DNA from: Eurosta solidaginis
Taxonomy: Eukaryota; Arthropoda; Insecta; Diptera; Tephritidae
Assembly (NCBI RefSeq): GCF_040869045.1
Contig: NC_090322.1
Coordinates: 277,910,662 to 277,974,661, forward strand
DNA: 64,000 bases
Direction of reading: 5' to 3'
Numbering within the stretch: position 1 is the stretch's first letter; each line of letters begins with the position of its first letter. A program made the position numbers and the translations under genes. A model generated the notes under the pieces. It saw only the letters and a program-made list of their open reading frames with translations, was not told the DNA's origin and made no database searches. This document shows, piece after piece, positions 47,201-54,199 of this stretch.

Positions 47201-47213
47201 TAAGATTGCATAA
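32294..47213 (+). CDS. htk: hat-trick / ARID4-type chromatin protein, six coding exons
   Basis: Nuclear chromatin regulator; ARID4 proteins bind DNA through ARID, read histone marks and work with Sin3/HDAC-type corepressors (family knowledge). The coding exons are 32294-32299, 32416-33024, 33116-34232, 41179-46047, 46126-46278 and 47029-47213. All junctions are GT-AG and in frame, giving 6939 nt and about 2312 residues. Domains in order: two Tudor-like units (about 8-115), RBB1NT (about 178-245), ARID (about 297-390), chromo barrel (about 617-680), a long Ser/Thr/Lys-rich disordered part, and a conserved basic coiled C-terminus (about 2240-2312). The third intron (6.9 kb) holds a sulfite oxidase gene on the other strand plus several repeats. 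AATAAA lies at 47274-47279, 61 bp after the stop. Start: ATG CAA splices to CAA GTG, giving MQQVD. Confidence 0.9.
32416..33024 (+). CDS. htk: htk exon 2: Tudor-like domains and start of RBB1NT
   Basis: The acceptor is AAATTGCAG at 32415 and the donor CAG/GTAAGT at 33025; both ends are phase 0. VGTEVSAKYKGAFCEAKVSK and VEVRHPDRKDFVEGTVTKI begin the two Tudor-like units. An acidic linker (DDSSDDEDESD) leads to IGKVVCVEMETKKKDKEKWF, the start of RBB1NT, which is split by the next intron. Confidence 0.9.
33116..34232 (+). CDS. htk: htk exon 3: end of RBB1NT and ARID domain
   Basis: Begins ANVRIRVKDEYLVRSFKDGR, completing RBB1NT. After an acidic spacer comes the ARID fold: DRFVAQLYKYMDDRGTPLNK, then DLYRLFRAVQKCGGYNRVT, KNQWKSIAIRLGF and a final helix ending in FLQPYGEFHRKLG. 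A Thr/Ser/Val-rich stretch follows. The donor is CCACCAG/GTACGA at 34233, phase 1. The open frame past this point to 34411 is intron. Confidence 0.9.
34348..34474. repeat. Small inverted-repeat element inside htk intron 3
   Basis: The left arm (34348-34397) and right arm (34434-34474) both contain an AACTCGAG core with TTCACATTGC or its complement. They pair imperfectly around a 36-bp loop. MITE-like in size; no clear target duplication. Confidence 0.4.
34496..34501 (-). terminator. shop: Polyadenylation signal of the sulfite oxidase gene
   Basis: AATAAA on the minus strand, 43 bp after the stop codon of the antisense gene. Confidence 0.55.
34544..36356 (-). CDS. shop: Mitochondrial sulfite oxidase, two exons, nested in htk intron 3
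   Basis: Oxidises sulfite to sulfate with molybdenum cofactor and a b5 heme, passing electrons to cytochrome c in the mitochondrial intermembrane space (family knowledge). The exons are 36356-35420 and 35349-34544, with a 70-bp GT-AG intron splitting a Gly codon. The product is 580 residues, close to the usual length. Residues 1-25 are basic and Ser/Leu-rich, like a mitochondrial presequence. A hydrophobic stretch (about 59-74, ILWTLGGVLGGFALY) may anchor it. The cytochrome b5 domain has HPGG at 148-151. The Moco domain carries CGGNRR with the ligand Cys at about 297, and later SRDHGYPLR. The last ~130 residues match the dimerisation domain (DDGYITIQGYAWSGGGR). The ATG at 36356 is preferred because the frame upstream has no other ATG. 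No disabling change was seen. It is the likely orthologue of Drosophila shopper. Confidence 0.93.
36372..37055. other. Upstream region of the sulfite oxidase gene, inside htk intron 3
   Basis: AT-rich, no further coding exon. The antisense promoter must lie here. TATTTCAG just upstream of 36371 on the minus strand could be the acceptor of a 5' UTR intron. Confidence 0.35.
37060..37385 (+). repeat. Unclassified interspersed repeat with (GTT)n end, copy in htk intron 3
   Basis: Begins with a TTGTTGTTGTTGTTGTAGCG tract and contains GTTATCGATGT, CCCGACCATCTCGGGAACG and GTGAGGTTGACAATTGGG. Related copies lie at 38525-38735 (diverged) and at 51760-51898, which continues at 63068-63179 and 63817-63905. 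It has no significant ORF. It may be a SINE or the 3' end of a LINE family. Confidence 0.65.
37523..37870 (+). repeat. tRNA-derived SINE, copy 1 (348 bp)
   Basis: The head GGCGGCCACCGTGGTGTGATGG includes an A-box-like stretch. An exact B box, GGTTCAACTCC, lies at about 37579. Body phrases include TGCCATGAAAAGCTCTCA and GCATAAAACATGTAGGTCCC. It ends GGAGGTTATCGCGCCTTAC followed by an AT-rich tail. Pol III promoters of this kind would start at the head. Confidence 0.8.
37921..38268 (+). repeat. tRNA-derived SINE, copy 2 (348 bp)
   Basis: Same length and closely similar to copy 1, 50 bp downstream in the same direction. The B box reads GGTTCACACTCC, one base too long, so it is probably a poorer promoter. 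TTAATTAAAAT occurs just before (to 37919) and just after (about 38276-38286), an 11-bp target duplication. This indicates a separate insertion rather than a local duplication. Confidence 0.8.
38269..39104. other. Intronic filler with a diverged copy of the 37-kb repeat
   Basis: 38525-38735 resembles the unclassified repeat (GCCGACTGGCCCGACCATGG, AAGTGAGGTTGAAGATTGCG). The rest shows no gene. Confidence 0.45.
39105..39563 (-). repeat. Antisense LTR related to copies A-D (first)
   Basis: Read on the minus strand it begins TGTGACGAATATTAGCA, as the LTRs at 10-31 kb do, and contains AATAAAGACCATTTT and GGAGTTATTTATTCGACA. The last ~50 bp of the LTR are missing at 39105. Confidence 0.65.
39564..40291 (-). 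repeat. Antisense LTR related to copies A-D (second, adjoining the first)
   Basis: Minus strand begins TGTGGCAAATGTTAGCAC and ends GGAATTATTTATTCGAGA..GCGATTCGTAC, directly touching the first LTR. No internal domain lies between them. Both LTRs are diverged members of the same broad family. Confidence 0.65.
40292..41040. repeat. Interspersed repeat ending in a (TATA)(GATA) microsatellite
   Basis: Contains CCTGGCAGACGTTGTTCTGC (40559-40578) and AACTCAAGAATGGCTAAACC, and ends TTATATATATATAGATAGATAG (about 41007-41030). No coding capacity. Class unknown; possibly the 3' end of a non-LTR or Helitron-type element. Confidence 0.4.
41179..46047 (+). CDS. htk: htk exon 4 (4869 nt): chromo barrel and long disordered region
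   Basis: The acceptor TTCTCAG at 41178 joins in phase 1 (Gly split) to exon 3. The open frame upstream of 41179 is intronic. DFVVEVGDKLKVYYHEKKVT and VHYTGWNNRYDEWVPRERI define the chromo-barrel (Tudor-knot) domain. The rest is mostly low-complexity: Ser runs (about 42895-42955), Thr/Ser-rich stretches, an Ala run (about 45165-45205) and a basic KRRRTRKQ segment (about 45950) that could be a nuclear localisation signal. The donor is ACCAG/GTTAGA at 46048. Confidence 0.9.
46126..46278 (+). CDS. htk: htk exon 5: Gln-rich linker to conserved C-terminus
   Basis: Acceptor ATTTCAAG at 46125, donor TTAG/GTAGGC at 46279. Encodes GSDSDENSDGVSQRSNVSSR, a Gln-rich run and CPYNFLVQL. Phase 1 at both ends fits the neighbouring exons. 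Confidence 0.85.
   Translation: MVQIAMKILMVFRSAVTFHLVNNSINNINRTSSRKHQPERVHAPIISWYN
46325..46510 (-). repeat. Diverged SINE fragment in htk intron 5
   Basis: On the minus strand it reads TCTGCCTGCCATAAAAAGCT, then CAGATGC-like text, GGCCCCGTCCCGCCAATTTGT and GCACGAGGCATCTCAGAGG. This follows the order of phrases in the body of the SINEs at 37.5 and 37.9 kb. The tRNA-like head is missing. Confidence 0.65.
47029..47213 (+). CDS. htk: htk exon 6: conserved basic coiled-coil C-terminus
   Basis: Acceptor TTAAATAG at 47028. Reads DPSMGSEQSIAIIMKQIQEL, then SIDRRRKKLRRREREKK, and stops at TAA 47211-47213. ARID4 proteins share a C-terminal segment with the SIDRRRK..K..ERE pattern. Confidence 0.85.
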
Positions 47214-47273
47214 TTACATACATGTATACATATAGACATACATACATACATATACGTTGTGGAGGTTATTATA

Positions 47274-47279
47274 AATAAA
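47274..47279 (+). terminator. htk: Polyadenylation signal of htk
   Basis: AATAAA 61 bp after the htk stop codon, in an AT-rich context. Confidence 0.65.
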
Positions 47280-47544
47280 GTAAAGGATTTTTCCAGTATG
47301 TCCCCTTCAAAGGATTATACCAAGGTCACAATAGCCATCATTACGGCGCAAAGATCCTGAGCCAGATAAATAATTTTACATGTAAATGCAATAAGAACGA
47401 TTTGGGCCAGGATGATGGCTAATATCACATAAGCATTTATTTAAATGACTTAGTTTTAATCATTACAGAGCATAAACTTAGATTTAATTTGTACTGGCTG
47501 ATTTCAAGTTCACAGAACATACACATTAATTTATTCGCATTGTA

Positions 47545-47650
47545 AATATCGACGTGCCATATGAAAAGTTACACTTAAAAAATTTTTTACAAACAAATCC
47601 TATGAAAAAATTTTGTAAGTGTTACTTTTCGTATGACACGTCGATATGTA
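47545..47650. repeat. Imperfect palindrome downstream of htk
   Basis: The left arm from about 47549 (TATCGACGTGCCATATGAAAAG) pairs with the right arm ending about 47647 over about 44 positions with few mismatches, around a 10-base loop. It looks like a small foldback element or the end of a TIR transposon. Confidence 0.5.
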
Positions 47651-47663
47651 CTTATTAATTTGT

Positions 47664-48050
47664 TTAAATAAGCAGTCGAGACTTGTTTTTTTTTTTCTTT
47701 TGTGTAATAGCTTTTGACAATTTTCGCCCGCATATTAATAAGATCTGATTTGTGTCATTATTATTCTCATACCACTTTATCAAGGTGTTGGTGCATCCAA
47801 CTGCTTCCGAAAAACTCAGTTTCTGTTGTTGCATATCTTGCTCGATAGCTGATTCTTTGTTATCCTTATCGGACACTTTGCAATCTTCGTCATCTTCCGT
47901 AATTTGAACGTCCGTCCAATTTTCAATGTCGTCAATGCTGACGTCAACACCACCCACCTTTGACAATAACACAGAAATAGATTTTTTATTGCCAGACAAA
48001 CTTATGAATTTTTGCAGTTTTCTTTTAGATATGGGGATTTCCCTACTGTT
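47664..48050 (-). pseudogene. Possible pogo/Tigger-type transposase C-terminal fragment
   Basis: A minus-strand frame of at least 111 codons reads an acidic stretch (TEDDEDCKVSDKDNKES), then LSFSEAVGCTNTLIKWYENN and a Lys-rich end. The S..EA......LI.W.E pattern recalls the C-terminus of pogo/Jerky-like transposases. No catalytic domain is present. The frame runs open further upstream to about 48045 without a clear ATG. It could instead be an unrelated small host exon. Confidence 0.35.
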
Positions 48051-48109
48051 TATTTTAAAATAAAGATATAACAGAACAATAAAAAAACGATTGGTACAAA
48101 ACTATTTTT

Positions 48110-48681
48110 CGCTAAGATTTAACTTATTATTTTTGCCTACGACTCTTTTTAAAGTCATTTATATAAAAGTGGGCGTGGTCCTTAACCAATCTTATCCATT
48201 TTTACTAGAAATATTTCCTGCTATATGGAAAATTTGTGTACCCAATTTTATTACGATCCGTTAATTTTTCTTCGAGTTATGGCTCCCGAAACATAGAAAA
48301 ATGCTTAGTCATAAAAGGGGCGGTGCCACGACCATTTTTTTAAATTTGAAGTTTTTCCAATTTATTGTTATAAATCCACTTGGGAAATGAAATACCATTG
48401 ATATATAGATCTTTTTTGCAAAGACATTGCTTTTTTTTATTCGTCCACGACCCTTTTAAAAATCTTTTATATAAAAGTGGGCGTGGTCCTTAACCGATTT
48501 CGTAAATTTTTTTCAAAACATTCCTTATAGTAAAGGTAACCTCTCTGCCGAATTTTGTTACGATTTAACGATTTTTGATTTATGATTAATAATATTTGTA
48601 AAATTGATTTTATCCCAAGTGGGCGATACCACGCCCATTTAAAAAATTGTTTTAAAATTTTATCAAGAGTCTCAATATCAG
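48110..48681. repeat. GGGCGTGGTC-type interspersed repeat, left part
   Basis: Contains repeated AAAAGTGGGCGTGGTCCTTAA phrases (48166, 48472) and GGGCGGTGCCACGACC. It continues after the LINE insertion at 50099-50450. Related in wording to the long repeat at 6.4 kb but not collinear with it. Confidence 0.55.
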
Positions 48682-50098
48682 GCCGTGGGCGCTGATGGAT
48701 TGCCTGCGGAGCTACTCAAGTACGGCGGCGAGGAGTTGGTAAGGCGCATGCAGCAGCTTCTTAGCAAAATATGGGCGGACGAGTGCATGCCCGACGATTG
48801 GAATCTAAGTGTTCTTTGCCCAATCCACAAGAAGGGGGATACTGCAAAATGCACCAACTATCGTGGAATCAGCCTTCTTAATATCGCATATAAGGTCCTT
48901 TCAAGTCTATTGTGCGAAAGATTGAAGCCCACCGTGAACCGGCTGATTGGACCTTATCAATGCGGTTTCACACCTGGTAAATCTACCATCGACCAGATTT
49001 TCACAATGCGCCAAATCTTGGAAAAAACCCGTGAAAAGAGAATCGACACACATCACCTCTTCGTCGACTTTAAAGCCGCCTTCGACAGCACAAAAAGCAA
49101 AACTTATACGGCTGTGCAAAATGACGTTGAGCAACACCATCATCTCAGTCATAATTGGAAAGGACCTCTCCGAGCCGTTCGAAACTAAACGAGGTTTCAG
49201 ACAGGGTGACCCCCTATCGTGCGAATTCTTTAATTTGATGCTGGAGAAAATTTATACTAGCTGCAGAACTTAACCGCACTGGAACAATATTCTATAAAAG
49301 CGTGCAGTTACTGGCATATGCTGGTGACATTGATATCATCGGCCTAAACACCCGCGCTGTTAGTTCTGCTTACTCCGGTAAAGATGGGTTTGATGGTGAA
49401 TGAGGACAAAACGAAGTACCTGTTGTCATCGAGCAAAGAGTCAGCGCATACGCGCCTTGGCAACCGCGCTACTGTTGGCAGCCATAATTTCGAAATAGTA
49501 AAATACTTCGTTTATTTGGGAACCAGCATCAACACTGGCAACAACATCATCACTGAAATCCAGCGAAGAATCAATCTTGCCAATAAATGCTACTTTAGAC
49601 TAGGTAGGCAATTGAAAAGTAAAGTCCTCTCTCGGCGAACGAAAATCACACTCTACAAGTTACTTATGGTACCCGTCCTGCTATATGGGGCAGAAGCATG
49701 GACCATGACAACAGCAGTTGAAGCGGCTTTGGGAGTGTTCGAGAGAAAAGTTCTTCGAAAGATTTATGGACCTCTACGCGTTGGCGATGGCGAGTACCGA
49801 AGAAGATTTAATGATGAGCTGTACGAGTTATACGCAGACATCAACATAGTCCAGCGAATTAAAACGCAGCGGCTGCGCTGATGATGATGCTCCGGCCAAG
49901 AAAGTGTTTCTATCGGATCCCGCCTATGGAAGCAGAGGTAGAGGGCGGCCCCCACTCCGTTGGAAGGACCAGGTGGAAAACGATTTAAACTCCCTTGGTG
50001 TGACCAATTGGCGCCGGTTGGCGGAGCAAAGGAGCTACTGGCGCGCCTTGTTGGACGGCCATAACCGTTTAGACGGTTAAGCGCCAATTAAGTAAGTA
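48682..50098 (+). pseudogene. 5'-truncated RTE/CFDP2-type LINE with 14-bp target duplication
   Basis: Encodes the reverse transcriptase and C-terminal part of a non-LTR element (GADGLPAELLKYGGEEL, NYRGISLLNIAYKVLSS, FVDFKAAFDS). The active-site motif reads YAGD where the minus-strand copy at 52.7 kb has YVDD. A deletion near 49095 and frameshifts (about 49190, 49250, 49375 and 49880) disable it. The 3' end is GCGCCAATTAAGTAAGTAAG. AGTCTCAATATCAG is duplicated exactly at 48668-48681 and 50099-50112, showing target-primed insertion and 5' truncation. Confidence 0.85.
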
Positions 50099-50450
50099 AG
50101 TCTCAATATCAGTCCACACGTCAAATTTCCACATTCTAGGTTTATTATTTACTAAATAATCAGGTTTTTTGTGTTTTCCAATGTTCTATATATAAAAAGT
50201 GGGCGTGGTTATCACCCGACTTCGCTCATTTTCAATGCCAATCTATTTTGGGTCCAGATAAGCGCGTGTAACAAATTTGGTGAAGATATCGCAATATTTA
50301 CTCAAGTTATCGTGTTAACGGACAGACGGACGGACGGACATGGCTCAAACACATTTTTTTTCTATATTGATGATTTTGATATATCAACAAACCGTTATCC
50401 AATCAAAGTTATAATACCCTGTGTACAAGTACAGCGGGCATAAAAAGGTA
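50099..50450. repeat. GGGCGTGGTC-type interspersed repeat, right part
   Basis: Continues the repeat interrupted by the LINE. Includes AAAAGTGGGCGTGGTTATCA, TATCGTGTTAACGGACAGAC and GGACGGACATGGCTC, and ends AATACCCTGTGTACAAGTAC. Confidence 0.5.
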
Positions 50451-51759
50451 GGGTTCTAATGCTTAACAAAAGAGTGGCAGTTAAGGTAAGTCCAAAAATG
50501 CCCGAAGATGTACCAAGAAAAGCGCTTTGAGCAAAATAACTATCGTCCCAAGGCTGATATTAAAATTTTTACTTCTGTCAGGAGCTTTGTGCGAAAAGCA
50601 ATTGCACATTATGTTGTGGTTCTTATATTTTTCAAATAAAAAATGTATGGTTTTTCTATCATGATTTAAAATGAATATAATGCGTATAGTCACAGTCAAA
50701 ATAAAATAGGCTTTAAATTTAGTTGCAGCTTTTAATTTTATATTCTATGAGCTATCGGTCAAAAAAGCTGCGACTAAATTGAAAACCTATTTAATTTTGA
50801 CAATAACTATGTGCCAATGTAATTATTTTATGGCCTTAATAATTTGTTTTCAGACTTGGGTCCGGGTTTTCAGTACAGGCTCAAATCAATTTGTAAGTTA
50901 AACTACGCTTAAACTTATTCGGCAGTTTTTCAGTCTACTTTAACTGAAGTTTAAGCTGAGCTTAAGCGGCCGATCTGGAAGGTTTAAACTCTAGTTAACC
51001 TACCAGTTATTTGCGTTCGTTCGAAATGGCGTCGAATATAGCCAAAAAGCATATGTTCTTGAGCACCATTAGAGCTAATGTTGATAACTAGGCATACTTC
51101 TAAAATCTCAAGAGTTGTTACGAAACGGTGGCTCAACTTGAGAACCATAGCGTACTCAGCCAAAGAGAAATTTTTTTCAGAGCAAAAAATGCTATTACCT
51201 AAGTTGAAAAATGATAGTTCCCAACTTTTGGTTCTCTAACTGGACTCAAATGTAAGATTCCAATACTACAGTATTTTCACGAAAATAAAATATATATAAT
51301 TAATTTTTGATTAATTACGCTTCAATACTGCTATCAATCAGATGTTTATTTCTCACAATAAATATCTGTTGGTTTTGGTGGTACCATATTCATTTGAGAA
51401 CTGTACATTTCTCAAAATCTCAGGTTGGATAATAATTTGGAAATGCTAATGACATTGGGGATCAACTCGAGAACTATAAATTTTACGAATTTGTCAACGG
51501 TTGGATTGTGATTGGAGAATGAAGTTGGATATCAACTTGAGAACTATCTGGTTTAAGAATAACTAAGTATTGATGTTGGATATCACCCTCGGAACTAGAT
51601 ATATTTCGCCGGAAAAATATCTTTTAAAATTTTAATGCTTGTTGGGTAAACAAAATACAGCTGTTGTCGTATCTACAAATTATCTAGATAATAAAAAACA
51701 AATGTTGCCGTACAAAAAACCAACCCTAAAGGCTGCCTTAAATTGTGACTGAAAAACTG
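50451..51759. other. AT-rich region; possible 839-bp TIR element
   Basis: No gene. GCAGTTTTTCAGTC (50922-50935) and GACTGAAAAACTGC (51747-51760) are exact 14-bp inverted repeats that could bound an element. Inside, variants of CAACTTGAGAACTA recur (51131, 51463, 51535). Confidence 0.4.
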
Positions 51760-51898
51760 CTGTTGTTGTTGTTGTATTAACGATATACACTCCCACGATG
51801 GCTTAGGGTAGTGTTATCGATGTTGATGATCCTTTGCTGGATATAGATCCGGCACGTTCTGGTAACAAAGTACCATTAACGTACTAGCCCGACCATCT
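51760..51898 (+). repeat. Unclassified (GTT)n repeat, left part of a split copy
   Basis: Matches 37060-37200 and ends CCGACCATCT at the LINE junction. It resumes at 63068 after the LINE. Confidence 0.7.
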
Positions 51899-51922
51899 CT
51901 TACTTACTTATTTAATTGGCGC

Positions 51923-53432
51923 TTAACCGTGTAAACGGTTATGGCCGTCCAACAAGGCGCGCCAGTCGCTCCTTCGCTCCGCCAACCGGCGCCAATTGAT
52001 CACACCAAGGGAGTTTAAATCGTTTTCCACCTGGTCCTTCCAACGGAGTGGGGCCCGCCCTCTACCTCTGCTTCCATAGGCGGGTTCCGATAGAAACACT
52101 TTCTTAGCCGGAGCATCATCTTTCATTCGCATAACATGGTCTAGCCAGCGCAGCCGCTGCGTTTTAATTCGCTGGACTATGTTGATGTCTGCGTATAGCT
52201 CGTACAGCTCATCATTAAATCTTCTTCGGTACTCGCCATCACCAACGCGTAGAGGTCCGTAAATCTTTCGAAGAACTTTTATCTCGAACACTCCCAAAGC
52301 CGCTTCATCTGCTGTTGTCATGGTCCATGCTTCTGCCCCATATAGCAGGACGGGTACGATAAGTGACTTGTAGAGTATGATTTTCGTTCGCCGAGAGAGG
52401 ACTTTACTTTTCAATTGCCCACCTAGTCCAAAGTAGCATTTATTGGCAAGATTGATTCTTCGCTGGATTTCAGTGCTGATGTTGTTGCTAGTGTTGATGC
52501 TGATTCCCAAATAAACGAAGTCTTACTATTTCGAAATTATGGCTGCCAACATTAGCGTGGTTGCCAGGGCGCGTATGCGCTGACTTTGCTGGATGACAGC
52601 AGGTACTTCGTTTTGTCCTCATTCACCATCAAACCCATCTTTACCGCTTCTTTTTCCAGTTTATAGTAAGCAGAACAGCGCGGGTGTTTAGGCCGATGAT
52701 ATCAATGTCATCAACATATGCCAGTAATTGCACGCTTTTATAGTATATTGTTCCAGTGCGGTTAAGTTCTGCAGCTAGTATAATTTTCTCCAGCATCAAA
52801 TTAAAGAAATCGCACGATAGGGGGTCACCCTGACTGAAACCTCGTTTAGTTTCGAACGGCTTGGAGAGGTCCTTCCCAATTATGACTGAGATGATGGTGT
52901 TGCTCAACGTCATTTTGCACAGCCGTATAAGTTTTGCGGGGAAACCAAATTCAGACATAGCGGCATATAGGCAGCTCCTTTTCGTGCTGTCGATGGCGGC
53001 TTTAAAGTCGACGAAGAGGTGATGTGTGTCGATTATCTTTTCACGATTTTTTTCCAAGATTTGGCGCATTGTGAAAATCTGGTCGATGGTAGATTTACCA
53101 GGTCTGAAGCCGCACTGATAAGGTCCAATCAGCCGGTTCACGGTGGGCTTCAATCTTTCGCACAATAGACTTGAAAGGACCTTATATGCGATACTAAGAA
53201 GGCTGATTCCACGATAGTTGGTGCATTTTGCAGTATCCCCCTTCTTGTGGACTGGGCAAAGAACACTTAGATTCCAACCGTCGGGCATGCACTCGTCCGC
53301 CCATATTTTACTAAGAAGCTGCTGCATACGCCTTACCAACTCCTCGCCGCCGTACTTGAATAGCTCCGCAGGCAATCCATCAGCGCCCACGGCCTTGTTG
53401 TTTTTTAATATGGTTATTGCTATTCTAACTTC
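51923..53432 (-). pseudogene. LINE reverse transcriptase and C-terminal region
   Basis: Minus strand: NKAVGADGLPAELFKYGGEE, SVLCPVHKKGDTAKCTNYRG, FVDFKAAIDSTK, then the active site LLAYVDDIDII at about 52700. A frameshift near 52650 and another break near 52520 separate the C-terminal part (RRINLANKCYFGLGGQLKSK; VLLYGAEAWTMTTADEAALG). The reading frame upstream of 53432 belongs to the inserted LTR. Confidence 0.85.
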
Positions 53433-53838
53433 TGTGGCGAGACCGATTCTGGCGTGGCCAAAATGGTCTCCATGTGTCTCAGACAGTATAGAATCGTGCA
53501 GATTGATATGCAGGTATGCACTCGTTTGCATGCACGCACTGTATTTCACTACTGTTGAAATGTTTGATCACCGCAATTAAAATAAAACACTCGAACTTTT
53601 ACAATAATGTTGGTTTTATTGGTGTCAGACAAATTTATAGGTGAGCCGCTATATTTCTTATATTTTATGCGTACACGATATTACTTAGCGAAAATTTAGA
53701 TGACTGCCCGAGTTGAATGCGCGTAAAATTCTGGCGTCATTCACTTTGACATTATGTGAGGTAACCCTCACTGTGAATGTTCCATACGTATTGCTTGACC
53801 TTATGGTCACGCAACACTTATTGTAGGGTTACCTTACA
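53433..53838 (-). repeat. 3' LTR of the mdg1/412-type element (406 bp)
   Basis: Minus strand begins TGTAAGGTAACCC and ends CTCGCCACA. AATAAA on the minus strand at 53620-53615 is a likely polyadenylation signal. Confidence 0.93.
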
Positions 53839-53851
53839 TCATTCCCCTTTG
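53839..53851 (-). promoter_or_regulatory. Polypurine tract
   Basis: Minus strand AAAGGGGAATGA directly precedes the 3' LTR, the usual site of plus-strand DNA priming. Confidence 0.65.
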
Positions 53852-54199
53852 GAAAAGAAGAATTGGCCAAATTCTTCTGTCCCAAAAGCGATGTAATTAA
53901 CTTTAAAAGTTTAAGACTGTTAAACTAAGTTTAAATCTACATCTATGTTTAGGTCTAAATTAAGAATTAAGTTGTAAAGTCTAGTTCTAAAGTAGAACTT
54001 AAATTTAGTTTTTATAATTAGAAAACAAAATTTTTTGTGTTTTAATTCTACTGTATACATTCAGTTCTTAATTTTTAATGATTGCTTAAATTTATTTGAT
54101 TTCATTGTCCTTTTTTTTTCAGGTTTGGAAGAAAAACATTTTATTTCTAATTTAACGATAGAGATTAACTTTAAATAATCTTGAATTTAAAAATTTAAT

